From NCBI GenBank assembly GCA_033807695.1, contig CM066307.1:2108001-2172000 (forward strand): a stretch of 64,000 bases of DNA, written 5' to 3'. Origin of the DNA: Daedaleopsis sinensis. Lineage: Eukaryota; Basidiomycota; Agaricomycetes; Polyporales; Polyporaceae. Numbering within the stretch: position 1 is the stretch's first letter; the number at the start of each line of letters is the position of its first letter. This document shows, piece by piece, positions 35,351 to 47,374 of this stretch. The translations under genes and the position numbers were made by a program. A model generated the notes under the pieces. The model searched no databases and was not told the origin of the DNA. It worked only from the letters and a program-made list of their open reading frames with translations.

Positions 35351-37161
35351 ATGATCTCAGTCTGGGTCAAGTCTGCTCTTGCCATACTCTCTGTGGGCGC
35401 CCTCAGAGCTGTCGCTTTCGATAACTCTAGATCGGACAACGTACGTTCAATAATGTTTGGCCAGGAGCCATTCTTCGATTAATAACTCTACCTCTTTTAC
35501 CAGGTTGTACTGTGAGCTTAATCACATACCGCCTCACGGTTGCTTCTGAATGTGCATGGTGCAGATACTGGGGCCAGAACTCTTACGGTGCGACCCACCC
35601 AGACCCGTCGACTTGGCAGAAGACGCTCTCCACCTACTGCCAGGTACGCACGCGATCATAGTTGATTTACGAGTCAATTGAAGGCAAGTTTGCCCACAGG
35701 ATGACGCAGTCGACGTGATCCCTCTCGCTTTTGTGAACGTCTTCTTTGGACCCGGCAATGCGCCCTCTTTGAACCTCGCGAACGTATGTTTGTGTCTCTT
35801 GCAGCGGTAGTGCTTTTGAATTATCCTTCCTCACGTGACCGTTTTTAGATCTGCAACCCTTCGGACGAGGCAGTGTTCCCCGGCACGACTCTGCCCAACT
35901 GCGCCTTCCTCGCTGCGGACATCAAGACGTGCCAGGCCAAGGGCAAGGTCATCCTCCTGTCCCTCGGCGGTGCCACTGGGGCTGCGAGCTTCTCGTCCGC
36001 GGACCAAGCCACTCAGTTCGGCGACACCCTTTGGAACCTGTTCTTCGGCGGAAGCAGCTCGACGCGTCCATTTGGCGATGCCGTCCTAGATGGTATCGAC
36101 ATTGACGTTGAGGGTGGCGGAACCCAGTTCTGGGACTCGATGGTCAACCGCTTCCGCACCCTGGCGTCCGGCGCGAGCAAGAAGTATTACGTCACCGCCG
36201 CGCCCCAGTGCCCGTACCCCGATGCCTACCAGTCGCAGTAGGTATCTTCGAGCATAAGTTTCGGATCTGTACTCATCCACTATGCCTAGGGTGTTGAACG
36301 CAGTCAACATTGATGCCGTCTACGTGCAGTTCTGTGAGTGTTGCCTTATTTACCTTTGCGTGACCGGGGCTTTGACGATTCCGGATAGACAACAACAACG
36401 GTTGTCAGAACTCCGACTACAACAACGGAGGCTATACCTTCGATGACTGGTATGTGCCGTTAATCATACAATGCATGCCGTATTCCCTGTGTTAACGACC
36501 GTATGCATAATAGGGACAACTGGGCGAAGACGGTCTCGAAGAACAAGAACGTGAAGATCTACATTGGCGCGCTTGCTTCCCCGTCCGCTGGTGGCTCTGG
36601 CTACGTCGACGCTACGACGCTCAGCAACATCGCGCTCAATACGCGCAGCCAGTTCTCTAGCTTCGGCGGTGTCATGCTCTGGGATGCTTCGCAGGCGTAC
36701 AGTGCGTCCTATTACCCGCATTTTGTTTCACAACGACCGCTGACGACTCGTCTCGTGTGTGCTACCAGACAACGGCCGCATCGATATGGCCATCAAGAAT
36801 GCGATTCGCCAGAGCGGGAGTGCGCCCACTACCAGCCCACCGACCACGACCCCGCCGACAACCACTCCGCCGACGACGACTCCGCCGACGACTACCCGGC
36901 CGACCACCACGCCCCCTACCACGACCCCGCCATCTTCCGGTGGCTGCGCTGGTGTCGCCGCCTGGTCCGCGACCACTGCTGTGCGTGCCCGTCCCTCTGT
37001 TTTTCCGACTCTCTGAGACTTGATACTGATGCGACCGTCCGCAGTACAACGGCGGCCAGAAGGTCACCTTCAACGGGCACCTGTGGACCGCCAAGTGGTG
37101 GTCGTACGGCTCGACCCCCGGAGGCTCTGTCGGCGACTGGCAGGACAGCGGCGCGTGCTAG
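35351..37161 (+). CDS. Secreted GH18 chitinase with C-terminal chitin-binding module
   Basis: Ten exons: 35351-35440, 35504-35511, 35565-35643, 35700-35783, 35849-36237, 36290-36333, 36389-36449, 36514-36701, 36769-36980, 37045-37161; 1272 nt, 423 aa, in frame. Exon 2 is only 8 nt. A signal peptide (SALAILSVGALRAVA) precedes a class III-type catalytic domain: YWGQNSYG, LLSLGGATGAASF, then the active-site block DGIDIDVE with catalytic Glu at about 175, and GGVMLWDAS near the end. A linker of repeated TTTPP units follows, and the C-terminus (CAGVAAWSATTAYNGGQKVT to WWSYGSTPG) is a CBM5/12-type chitin-binding module. The enzyme would cut beta-1,4-GlcNAc chains outside the cell, in wall remodelling or mycoparasitic nutrition. 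A relic lies 2 kb upstream, and a relative without the binding module lies at 52037-53856. Confidence 0.95.
36826..36930 (+). repeat. In-frame Thr/Pro linker repeats
   Basis: Imperfect 15-bp units related to ccgacgacgactccg code TTTPP and form the hinge between the catalytic and chitin-binding domains of the chitinase. Confidence 0.85.
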
Positions 37162-37720
37162 AGCCGCGAGCTAGAGCCGCGAGCGTCGACCCCAACTGGG
37201 GTCTCACCTATTTAGACTGTGTATCTATACTTTCTATCGCTCATCACGAAGTAATGAGATCACAATTCGTAGCATCCATTCTCAGGCTATTACTGGCTCA
37301 CTCGTATGTATTCCGCGCAGGTTCCGCGCATAACGTTAAGAGTGGGAATCGAACCCAGCGTCGGATCCCCAGTTGAACGCCTGTATGAGTGACTCCTTCT
37401 CCTCAAGTAGTGACCGTGACCTAGTATACAATCATAAGTTTGACATTCAACCCCTTCACCTCTTAATCAAGCTACTCTACCTCTTCTGCCTATCTCCTCC
37501 TCTGCAGGTCTGAGCGACTAAGAAGACACCGGCTTCAATTGAAGTCACCGACTTACTGGTAGTTGCGGTTGGCGATGCATGTCAACCATCAATATCTTTA
37601 GATGTCGACGTCCTGTCCAACAAACCAGTGCCAGACTCGGCGTTTTATACAGCTACAAATGATTGTGGGCGGAGAGCAAGAACCATCGCACTGTCCCTGC
37701 TTTGTTTAGTCGAAGGCAAA
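37162..37720. other. Intergenic region
   Basis: No gene is recognised. A T-arm-like stretch on the minus strand near 37340 was considered as a tRNA and rejected. Confidence 0.4.
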
Positions 37721-39629
37721 ATGGTTTCTGCACCACATTGGACGTACGTCTGTCTTTCAACTATCGTGATAAACACGTTGCACAGTACCCATCTCCTCCT
37801 CATCTCTCACATCTCATGCATTGGCTCTAGGTCCATATTTGGCTCATCATCTGAATTTGTTGCGGACACCATACAAGCCAGTTACTTCATCCTATCCTCG
37901 GCATGTACGTCCACTTTAGGGAATCTTAATGTTCTTTTGTGCAGGCACTAACTCCTGTCCCTTTTCTTCAGGTATCGTGTACTTCGATTACTTCCTGACT
38001 TTGGAAGATGAGGTCAAATTGATCTTCAGAGCTCGGATATCTCTAGGAACCGCACTTTTCCTCGTGATTCGTTATGGATTCATCTTGCTCGCGACATTGC
38101 GCATCATCACAGATGTGCCGACTCCAGTTGCATTAACACCAAGAAGGTGATCAGGACGTTCAAGACGTAGCTCCCATTTGTCCTACGTCTGACTACTTTT
38201 ATTAGATGCGCAGACCTACGCTGGGTCTCCACTGTGATTGAAATTCTTGTCTATACAAGCGTGTCAGGTTCGTGCCGCCGGACACGCCTTCTTTCTCTTC
38301 TTCCTCCGTAAATCTAATCACATGCGTACCGTCATAAGCATTTGTCGCGCTTAGGGTCATGGCCATATGGTCGCGGAACTGGTGGATCGGCGCATCCCTC
38401 TTTCTATTCGGTCTTTTCAACCCATATTTGGTTGAAACTGTGGGTCTCTAGCATCGTGATGTCGGTGTATGAATCAGCTCTCAGCTCATAACCTCTTCAC
38501 AGTTACCTACGGCAACTGGCAATCTGCCGCAGCATGTTAGAGAGTTTCCTATCAAAGGCTGCGAATCCGAGATACCTTACTACGGTCCTATCGCAAACTT
38601 CTTCCTGTGAGTGCCCTGTATTCGACCACTTGTATCAGCACCCTTCTCATGAACCTGTGTCTATTTTTATCCGCGCCTGGCAGGGATACAAAATGTACGT
38701 ACTCTCCTTATTTCGAGTTGTTCCAGATAATGATTTCCAACCCAGTTACATTCATATCCTTGTCAATCAGTATCGCATACGAGCTGACCTGCCTAGCATT
38801 GACTATGTTCAAGACCTACGCCGGTCATAGACTTGGTAGACAGGCTGGGATGCGTACACCCTTCTCGAGCGCCCTGCTCCGTGATGGTGAGTTCTTGTCC
38901 GAATGTTATAGACAGTGACAATGTGACATGTGAACAATGCAGGCTCCGTTTATTTTGCGTGAGCAGATTCTCTCTTCATATCATACATTGCTTTCATGTT
39001 ACACATCGCTCAAAACCCACTGATACTGCGCATCAACTACAGAGTGCTCGTTGCGTTAGCTGCTTTCGATATCATCCTTGGACTTTTGCCTTTGGTACGT
39101 CATTCCGATCGCCTATTGAGTATTGTAAGATGTTGCTGATCCGCAGACTAGAATCTCAAAGCTCAGGTAATATCAACATGCTCTTCCTACTGCCCATAGG
39201 CTCCATCCTCATCCTCATGTCTGACAATAAACACCCTTAGCTCCCGGTTTCCGTTGGCGGAGTTATCACGGCTTTCTCCCCAGTGTGCGTCGTCATTCGA
39301 AAGGGTTTGAATTATTCTTGACTCACTCACTATGCCCGATTCACAGCTTCACCCCTATCCTTACCACTAGGTTCATCTCGCGGATCTCTCAAATCCACGG
39401 CAGAGAAGACACTTCGACAAATATAAGCGTGGATTCCGCTGGTACAGACGACCGCAGGGAAGGCGCGCTTGGTCGACATTGCGATCGCTTCCTTGGCTCC
39501 CTGAGTGGCCAGCTTGAGCTGGATCGCTCGGAAGAATCCGACCATGACCAAGAATCCCAAGCCACAGTGGATGGTACGGCGCCACTGACTTGTCCGACCG
39601 ATTCGGCTACTCATGATGAAAGGCTGTGA
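37721..39629 (+). CDS. Seven-helix membrane protein, DUF6533 family (tandem copy 1)
   Basis: A multi-exon gene. Well-supported exons include 37972-38146 (YFDYFLTLEDEVKLIF, then RYGFILLATLRI), 38206-38267, 38339-38439 (ALRVMAIWSRNWWIGASLFL) and 38503-38606. Later exons code ISIAYELTCLALTMFKTYAG with GRQAGMRTPFSSALLRDG, VLVALAAFDIILGLLPL and FTPILTTRFISRISQIHG. The tail is acidic (DRFLGSLSGQLELDRSEE) and ends at 39627-39629. The order of the conserved DUF6533 segment near helix 1 and the following hydrophobic helices fits the large basidiomycete family of seven-helix proteins of unknown function. Exact ends of the first exon and of the exons at 38690-39300 are uncertain. Same layout as the neighbour at 40730. 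Confidence 0.75.
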
Positions 39630-40729
39630 GTATGGACCTTACCTGAACGGCGGAGTTGGCTGACCTGCGGATGATAGGATGCGGATGTAGCTGGGACGCT
39701 GACTGACGCTACACTACTGGCTCGAGACACGGAGACGCAGAAACTTGAAGCCTCTTCTTCTCATCGCTTGACTCGACTGACACACATCTCCGTGTGTCTA
39801 CGTACCAGGTGGGATCAAATAATCCTTCTACCGGGGCATGTAGAAATCGACGCGAACCCACGCGTGGCAACACGCCGCGTCTGGTTCGCGTTGTTCGCGT
39901 CGCACTGTATAGATGAAACTTATAGATTGCAAGCATCTCTTCTGTCGCATCGCGCGTGTTCGCGTCAATTTTCCTGTGCCCCTTCTACCGCTAGCATGCT
40001 ATGCGAATCGCTTTCTCTTTGGATTTCTAAACTGCAGGAAGATATCCATAAGTATACACCAGACGACACACAAACCCTGACTGCTTTTAGATCATCGTTC
40101 GCACTCCAATTGAGGAGCGACAAAGAGAAGGGCTACACCTACTCCGAATACGGGGCTGGCGTCCACCGCCTCGATACAGCTTTGTGCGAGAAACACTTCA
40201 ACGCTGCGGCCATCTGTCTCGCTTAAGACTTGCATCAACAGCTACTGTCAAAGCCTCTTCGCCGCTAGTAGTACTGCCGACTTTCGCTCGAGGTTTGCTG
40301 AGCTATATCCCCCTGACTGCATTCAGTGTCCTCAGCCGAGCTGAGTGTTCAAGGTTCAAGGTTCAACGTTCAGGCTGTGCTCAGTCCGAGGAGTATCCAA
40401 AACTCTAAATTCGAACACCTAATTGCTCACCGGTCTGAAATAAGCAGGTCTTGTACTCCAGCTCAGAAATATTCGCTCAGATGCAACCCCCGGTGCGTTT
40501 TCATGCCACAAATCAATCACAGAGGGAATCCAGCTCTGCTATCGCCACGTGCACAGCGGTAGGGCTGAGGAATTGACAGAGAGCGTCCAAGCATCCGGGA
40601 CTTCGTGTCGATGATAGACAGGTTTAATTGAACTTGAAACGCCCACCTATGCACCACGCACTAGTCCCGGTCGTATAAGAAGGTCCAAGAGCCTCCGGCA
40701 CTCTCCAGACTTGCGTTCATCTCTCCAGT
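39630..40729. other. Intergenic region between the tandem seven-helix genes
   Basis: No gene is supported. The end carries a TATA-like TATAAG at 40674, about 56 bp upstream of the next ATG. Confidence 0.45.
40674..40679 (+). promoter_or_regulatory. TATA-like element
   Basis: TATAAG lies 56 bp upstream of the ATG at 40730, a spacing shared with the TATA boxes of the nuclease genes. Confidence 0.45.
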
Positions 40730-42476
40730 ATGTCGACAAGTACAGACTCAGGCTGGGCGTACGTGTGTCTCCCGGTTGAAACTCAGTTTATGCTAGTGTC
40801 ACTACTGATATTCATGGCCGCACGTGCAGCCATCTCTTGACAGACAAGGTTGCCGACTCGATTCTCGTGGGAAATAACATGCAAGTGGCGTCATCATGTT
40901 GCGTCCTACCATCTTGTTGCTCTTACGTTCTAGGATAACTGACGACGATCGGGCCAGGTCTTCTCTACTATGACTACATCCTCACCTTGAAGGATGAGGT
41001 CAGACTTGTCTTCCAAACTCCGAGAATCACTTTAGGCACAGTAGTCTTCCTCGTCATACGCTACGGCTTCATCATGTTAGCCACCATAAATATTTTCGCG
41101 ACCTTAGTGACCCAGGTCACGTTGACATCTTCAAGGTAACGTGAAGGAAAGTAGGAGATCTCCAGTGCTCGCTAACGAAAATACGCAACACCTCTCAGCT
41201 GCTTATATCTGAGCTGGCTTAAAAGCCTCTGCGTGCTCTTGGTATATGCTAGTGTGTCCGGTATGTGCCAGTGGATTTAGTATTGGCACTCCTTATGTCG
41301 ATCTCGCAACTCATCAAAATTCAATAGCATTTGCAGCGCTCCGTGTCATGTCCTTATGGTCACGGAATTGGGCTATTGGCATAGTTTTATTCCTTCTTGG
41401 ACTTCCCAGCCCAATTCTGATGGATACGGTCAGTACAGTATGCCTACCGATTTCTTTTCTATGCTGAATATGTGACGCCTATGCAGCTGTTGAAGACCAA
41501 CCTGCCGCAGATTCCTGGACCTTACCCAATCGGGGGCTGCTTTGTAACTGAGGATGATACTCTTCACGAAGTACTGTAAGCATTGATATATTGTGTGGAG
41601 GTGTATGCTCGTCTAACTCTGCGCCCAGGAACAAATACTGTAAGCTCAATTTCGTTCATTGATTTAAAGAGAAACAAACGTCTCAGCGATACTACGCGCT
41701 AGTCCCTGTTGTCTTCTCTATCACAAGCATAGTTTACGAGTTGCTATGCATCACGTTGACCGTGGTCAAAACATATAGCGGCCACAAACTTGGGCGTATG
41801 GCCGGCGTGCGCACCCCTCTATCAAGTGCGCTACTTCGTGATGGTAAATTAATCGCAACCTTCGCCTAATTGAATCGTGTTAAAAGAGTTACCAGGTTCA
41901 GTCTACTTCATGTAGGGAAACAGTGATGACCAAGAGTCATTCGGTGGCGCTGAATCTATTTCTGCTTTAGAATTTTACTGGTGTTAGCCGCTCTCAATGC
42001 TATCCCCACCTGGGTAATGTTGCGTTGCTAATGCGAATGATGACTGTGGCTAACTTGTGTCTTTCAGAACTTAGAAGCCTCAGATGAGGTATGTTTTAAA
42101 AGCGCCCCGAATCATCAATCTCATGGAAAAGTGGTTTTATCACAGCTGCAAAACGTCACCGCCCTCCTTGCATATTTCTCTCCGACGTAAGTCCTACACA
42201 CTAGGGTCCAGGGATGCTCAGGCTGCATACTAACACTCAGTCTACAGTATCACTCCAATCCTCATCACCCGCTTTATTGCGCGAATTTCCCTCATTCACG
42301 CAGGAGACATGTCAGCGGACTCTACCGAAATCGATGGAGGTGCTCTAGTATTCCAACAACGCGACCGTTTCCTTGGATCGCTGAGCGGCTCTCTCGACTT
42401 CGACAGAGAGGAAGAGTGGGACGATGAACATCATGATGGTCGTCCAGATGACCTTGCCATGGCAGGGTCAGCTTGA
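40730..42476 (+). CDS. Seven-helix membrane protein, DUF6533 family (tandem copy 2)
   Basis: Exon 1 (40730-40758) joins exon 2 at 40830 to give MSTSTDSGWAHLLTDKVADS. Next are the DUF6533 block YYDYILTLKDEVRLVF and RYGFIMLATINIFATLV, then AFAALRVMSLWSRNWAIGIV, and TNLPQIPGPYPIGGCFV before a variable loop. Further on are YYALVPVVFSITSIVYELL with KTYSGHKLGRMAGVRTPLSS, a last helix region, ITPILITRFIARISLIHAG and an acidic tail (DRFLGSLSGSLDFDREEEWD) ending GSA at 42474-42476. Segment order and tail motif match copy 1, so the pair arose by an old tandem duplication. Substrate or ligand is unknown. The boundary at about 40890-40970 is unresolved. Confidence 0.72.
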
Positions 42477-42826
42477 ACATTCCAGCAGGACCGTCAGACC
42501 GTATACTGAGGCCTAGAAGGACAACCGTGATCTCGCTTTCTAAACTATGTATCTAGAGACAACTTGAAACCCACCTGACAGTACTTCGCCACATTCACGA
42601 ATTCCAGTGCACGTGTACTACACACCGACTGGTGATTATGCGCTACCAGTGTGGGCTCGTAATGTATTAGTATATATGTAATCCCATTGAAAATCACGAC
42701 ATCGTTGACGCAGTGACCAATTCAGAATCTCCCCATCGGCGCCGTTCGGGTGCGTAATGAAGGCGTGATACCATATGATTCTAGAAATGTGTACTATGTT
42801 ACAACGAAGTGCCAGGAGTACCAAGC

Positions 42827-44310
42827 TCACTTGAGAATACCGGTCGCATAGCGGCCATCATAATCTTGTCGAAGAGCATCTGCATCGTCTGTCTGTCTCT
42901 GCTCTTTGATGAAGCCAATGATTGCCTCCTTAACTCCTACAGCAATCCTACCAGCTCCGCAGACAAACACCTGTATAGTCGCGTCAAGGCTGAGGTTACG
43001 TGTAAACGAGCTGAGGACAATCATTTACCTTGGCGCGGTGAATCTTGGACACCTCTTCCTTGTCCAAACGCATCCGACTATCCACCATCACATTATGAGC
43101 GCGAAAATCCTCATGTACAAAGAGGGACCTCACGACCGGCGAGCTTCTGCATCGCGCGCTCCTGCAGGAAGCCGCGCATTGGTGCGAGCCCCGAGCCAGC
43201 GCAAGCCATGAGAGGCGGGACCGTCGGATCCGTCGTCAGACGGAACGCTGCATTCGAAGCGCGTACGGACAGCTGGACCTTATCGCCCGGCTTGAGGTTT
43301 GCAAGGTACGAGGAGGCGACCCGCAGGAACGGCTCCGAGCCCCCCGAGATCGCCGGAGCTTCGACGACGCCCATACTGAGAGTGATATGCTGGGTGTTCC
43401 AGAGTTGGAGACGAAGACATGGAGTATTGGCGAATAGCATAGAGGGGAGCACTATGATAAATGTCGCGAAGGGCAGGTCAATTCCGTTGTTCTCTTCGAG
43501 GATGTCGAGCACGCTGAGCCACTTGGCGAAGATGACCTCTGCATAATTGGCAGCCAAAGTATGCAGAATTTGGGTAGATATCTTCGAGTTCTTGCCCTTG
43601 AGGAAAATATCCAGATCGCAAGTAGTCGCAAGCTGCTGAAACTCGACATGGCCGCTGAGTAAGTTGAGACCTGTGCCAGGTTTGTTGACAGGCAGAGACG
43701 TCAGTGCCGCGGAATGGATTTGTACCTGAGGCTGGGAGCACATCGTGTGCATCAGATCAGGCCACCCGCGTATGCGAACGAAACAATAGCTCTTGCTCCG
43801 CAGATAGGCCAAAGCGGGCAATTGCCCTGTGCGCGACGCGCTCAAAATTGACAGGTAGACGAGAATGAGTGCGGTCAGCTCAATGGCGAGCAACGGCCCA
43901 TGCAGCCTTACATTGCTAGGTAGTCTCCCGCTCTGTGCGTCATGTCTTCTGGAAGTTCGAACTCTGACAAGATGTATATGGCTGAATAATAGAGCAATGA
44001 CAACTCGGGGCTACGACTTACCGATATGACATTTAGTGGGAGCACCTGGTGCAGTGAAGACTCTACTCGCTACCACCGTGCCGAGAGAAGTACCCTTTTG
44101 GCGCAGAATTTCGGCCCGCTCGGTCCCAGCAGAGACAGTATGTTGGTTGCTTACAATGTGTCAGGAATACAGAACGACAATGGGTGCGGCCAAAGCTGGG
44201 ATTGTGGTCAAGACTTCCATTAGAGAGCCAATAACTCGCTGCAACGAGCTTCTCCCACACCGTCTTCTCCCACGTGTCGAAGGTCCCGAAGAACTTCTGC
44301 GCTCTTAAGT
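42827..44310 (-). pseudogene. Decayed C-terminal reductase part of a CYP505-type P450-reductase fusion
   Basis: Read on the minus strand from 44310: FFGTFDTWEKTVWEKL, then VVASRVFTAPGAPTKCHI, GTGLNLLSGHVEFQQLAT, SVLDILEENNGIDLPFATF, a damaged FAD-binding block, TQHITLSMGVVEAPAISGGS, SSYLANLKPGDKVQLSVRAS, PLMACAGSGLAPMRGFLQER, and last VFVCGAGRIAVGVKEAI. These are the connecting, FAD and NADPH domains of cytochrome P450 reductase-like proteins, closest in feel to CYP505 self-sufficient P450s. The FAD motif RQYSxSSS is present only in a shifted frame near 43400-43440, between two compensating frameshifts. The segment after LAGREV has decayed. The P450 and FMN domains are absent, so this is a truncated relic. 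Confidence 0.8.
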
Positions 44311-44753
44311 TTGAAGTACGTTCTGGCTCATCGCATCGCTTGTTTGCTGGATCGAACCCTATCCTCTTTAGACATAGCCTGATCAGACTAGAGAAAATGT
44401 ACGCTTACCGTAGTCTCGCACCTCACATAATCTCGAAGCCCCTCCACTGACCGGAGGTACACTGTGTTAAGCGCCTGCTAGCGCTGCCATAGAGTGGAGT
44501 CAAGTGCAACCTATATAATGTGTGATATATGGGTATAGCACAGGTGGTAAAGTTGGTGGTGGGAGGAGGAGGAGGAGGAGGAGGAGGAGGAGGAGGAGAG
44601 GAAGACCTACTTGCTCCGAGAAGACCGGACCGACGCCTGTGAATGCACGTGCATGGGCGCCTCTATCACTCTCTTCCTCCTTCCGCAACCGTCACCATCG
44701 ACCCGACACCGTTACGCAGACCTGGATGGGCTTGACTACGGCTCGTTGTTGAT
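44311..44753. other. Intergenic region with a GGA microsatellite
   Basis: No gene. It contains the trinucleotide tract at 44562-44599 and the promoter of ALG12. Confidence 0.5.
44562..44599 (+). repeat. (GGA)n microsatellite
   Basis: About 12 uninterrupted gga/agg units, 155 bp upstream of the ALG12 start. Likely length-variable between strains. Confidence 0.95.
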
Positions 44754-46897
44754 ATGAGTACGGTCTTGGATCTTGTTATACTTCTCACTGGTCTTGGCTA
44801 TGTCTCGTTTGCACCATTCACCAAAGTCGAAGAAAGCTTCAACCTGCATGCCACGCACGATGTCCTTGCATATGGGGTGCGCTCTGCCAATCTCCACAAA
44901 GTGCGCCATGCTTGTCTGTAGTACGTCAAAAACTCCGGTCTGACCTTTGCTTGATCTTCCCGCTTCTTCTGCATCTACGCAACCTACCGCAATGCGCCCT
45001 ACGCTTTGTAACCGGGACCGTCATCAACTCAGTATGACCACTTCGTATTTCCGGGCGCGGTGCCGCGCACATTCATTGGAAGCGTAGTATTGGCTTGGAT
45101 GACCCAATTCTGCTTGCGGGTGGGATTTTGGTTCGGGATATTCTCCGACAAGTTCGACGTGCAGGTCCTGCGTGAGTGTTTCACCTGCTTCGTCACTGTC
45201 TTTCGCGCATCCATCTATTTCAGCCTCAACGCCAACGCGTACTCACTCATCTGCTGCCGCCTGGTCTAGTGAGAATGGTGCTAGCAAGCATGAACGCTAT
45301 CGGCCTCTGCATGTTACGTCGCGCCGTGTCGAGACGCTTCGGACGGCCGACGAGCTTGATGTTTGTCCTTCTCTCTATTACGCAGTTCCACCTCCCGTTC
45401 TGGATGGGGCGCACGCTCCCCAACATGTTCGCGCTCATACCAGGTGCGTCAGTCCTCTCGTTATCCAGACGATCGCCTACCCACTCCCGGCATGCGCGAT
45501 ATGGTTTATGTAGCGAACATCGCTCTATACCTCCTGATCGATCGCGCACCCAACTCTACTCGTCCATCTCAGTCTCGTGTTCACTGGGCAATAGCTCTCC
45601 TAACCTTTACCACCGTCGTCTTCCGCTCGGAGCTACTGCTCCTCGTGGGTCCTCTCGCATTGCAAGCTATCCTGCGCTACTCCTCATTATACTCGGTCAT
45701 CAAAACAGGACTCGTTGCTGGCTCTCTATCTGTAGGTCAGTATCTCTCCACGTTCATCTGCTGATCGGTCCATATACTGAGCTAAGTATTGGCTCCAGCA
45801 CTCACCGCGATGGTTGACTCGTACTTCTGGCAACGATGGCCTCTCTGGCCCGAACTCTATGGAGTCTACTTCAATGTTGTGCAAGGCAAGAGCTCTGATT
45901 GGGGTGTAAGCTACAAGTAGTCGAGATGCAGAAACACCAAGTCATCTAATATCCTTGGTCCTCAGGTCTTGCCATTCCACGCGTACCTCTCCTCGTATTT
46001 GCCCAAACTCCTGCTGTCCTCTCTCCCACTATCTCTTTGCGGACTTCTCACCGACTCCAGGATCCGGTCGCTTCTGACACCTTACCTCGCGTTCGTGGTC
46101 CTCATCAGCGGGCTCGCGCACAAAGAGTGGCGCTTCGTAATCTACGTCGTCCCCGCGTTCAATATCGCCGCCGCTCGCGGGGCAGCATGGCTGTACGTCT
46201 TTTTTTGCCCCACTACCGGTACTTGCGCATAGCTGCGTCCTCACCGCCGCCATGTCATCTTCACTAGAACAAGTAGGCGCAAAGGCAGCCTGGTCGGCCG
46301 CCTCGCCTTCCTCGCCGTCGCAGCACTACTCGCGGGTAATTGTGCTGCGACGTTCCTCCTCGCGCGCGCCTCGTTCGCGAACTACCCCGGGGGCGCCGCG
46401 CTCAACGCATTCAACCAGCTCTTCGCATCCGAGACAAACGGTACGTCTGCCTGCTCTCCTCCCACGCGCGACTGATCGACTCCCCTCCCTCCCCAGTGCA
46501 TGTGCACATCTCCAACCTCGCCGCGCAGACCGGGGCCTCTCTCTTCCTGCATACGCGTGCGCCCCCGTCATTCGCCTTCCTGAACGGCAACGGCAACAGC
46601 ACGCAGCCCGCGGCGACGTGGGTGTACGACAAGACGGAGAACCTGTCCGTCGACGCTCTGACGCGCGCGAAAGACGTCACGCACCTCATCGCTGAAGCCG
46701 CCGCGCTCTCCCCAGCGGACGCGAAGGGCTGGGTGCCGGTTGCGGTCGTGGACGGCTTTGACGGCTGGCGGGTGAACACGCCTCGGGACGTGCTCCGCGT
46801 GTTGCAGGAGGAGGGCTTGGCAGAGGGGGTACGCGCGCTGGGTGGGGTGTTGGAGATGGTCAGGGCGGAGAAGCTGGTGATATTGAAGAGGCGGTAA
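44754..46897 (+). CDS. ALG12, Dol-P-Man: Man7GlcNAc2-PP-dolichol alpha-1,6-mannosyltransferase
   Basis: Eight exons: 44754-44900, 45033-45171, 45270-45443, 45514-45735, 45799-45905, 45966-46192, 46268-46440, 46497-46897; 1590 nt, 529 aa, in frame. The GT-C family N-terminal motif is clear ([17 protein letters not shown], then [17 protein letters not shown]), including the Glu-Glu pair of the luminal active-site loop. [13 protein letters not shown] and [17 protein letters not shown] are hallmark segments of the ALG9/ALG12/PIG-B group. Multiple hydrophobic helices place it in the ER membrane, and the C-terminal part is luminal with an N-glycosylation-like NGNST. It adds the eighth mannose to the lipid-linked N-glycan precursor. 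Expected to be a single-copy housekeeping gene. Confidence 0.93.
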
Positions 46898-47374
46898 GAT
46901 TCACATCGTAGGTATGTCTTGCGGGTCATTTCACAACGTTGACATTGATTGATCATCACTTGTCTGAACATCTAGTTGTCAACGCTCGTCGGTGTAATCA
47001 AGGTGCAGTAGGATATGGGCAGCCAAGCCAGCGCCGCACTTCACGCACAGGCTAGCTTAGCCGCATTAAAAGACAGCCCAGGCCAATTTACTGTCATTGC
47101 TTGAGTATAACGAAGAGTTCGTGCGTTACCGTACAGTGTTTGATTACCATTGCTATCCGAACGATACCATACTGAATGACGTGTGACGTCTGGTTACATC
47201 AATCATTCGCCTATGGCTGGTGGCATTGACAGTTCCAGACACCGCGTCCAGGCCAGACAAGCCATATTTCAACTGAACTGAACTGAACGGCGTCGCTGCA
47301 GACATCTGCTTCACCCACGACCACGACGAAGTCGGACGGACCCACTCCAGCGATAGAAGCACTGGCACCTCGGC
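46898..47374. other. Intergenic region
   Basis: No gene. A short aactg pentanucleotide repeat occurs at about 47271-47288. Confidence 0.45.

Noticed and set aside
37325..37400. Minus-strand tRNA candidate with a T-loop gggttcgattccca
   Set aside because: The T-arm looks good, but the anticodon stem has mismatches and no 7-bp acceptor stem is found upstream. Too degenerate to call.
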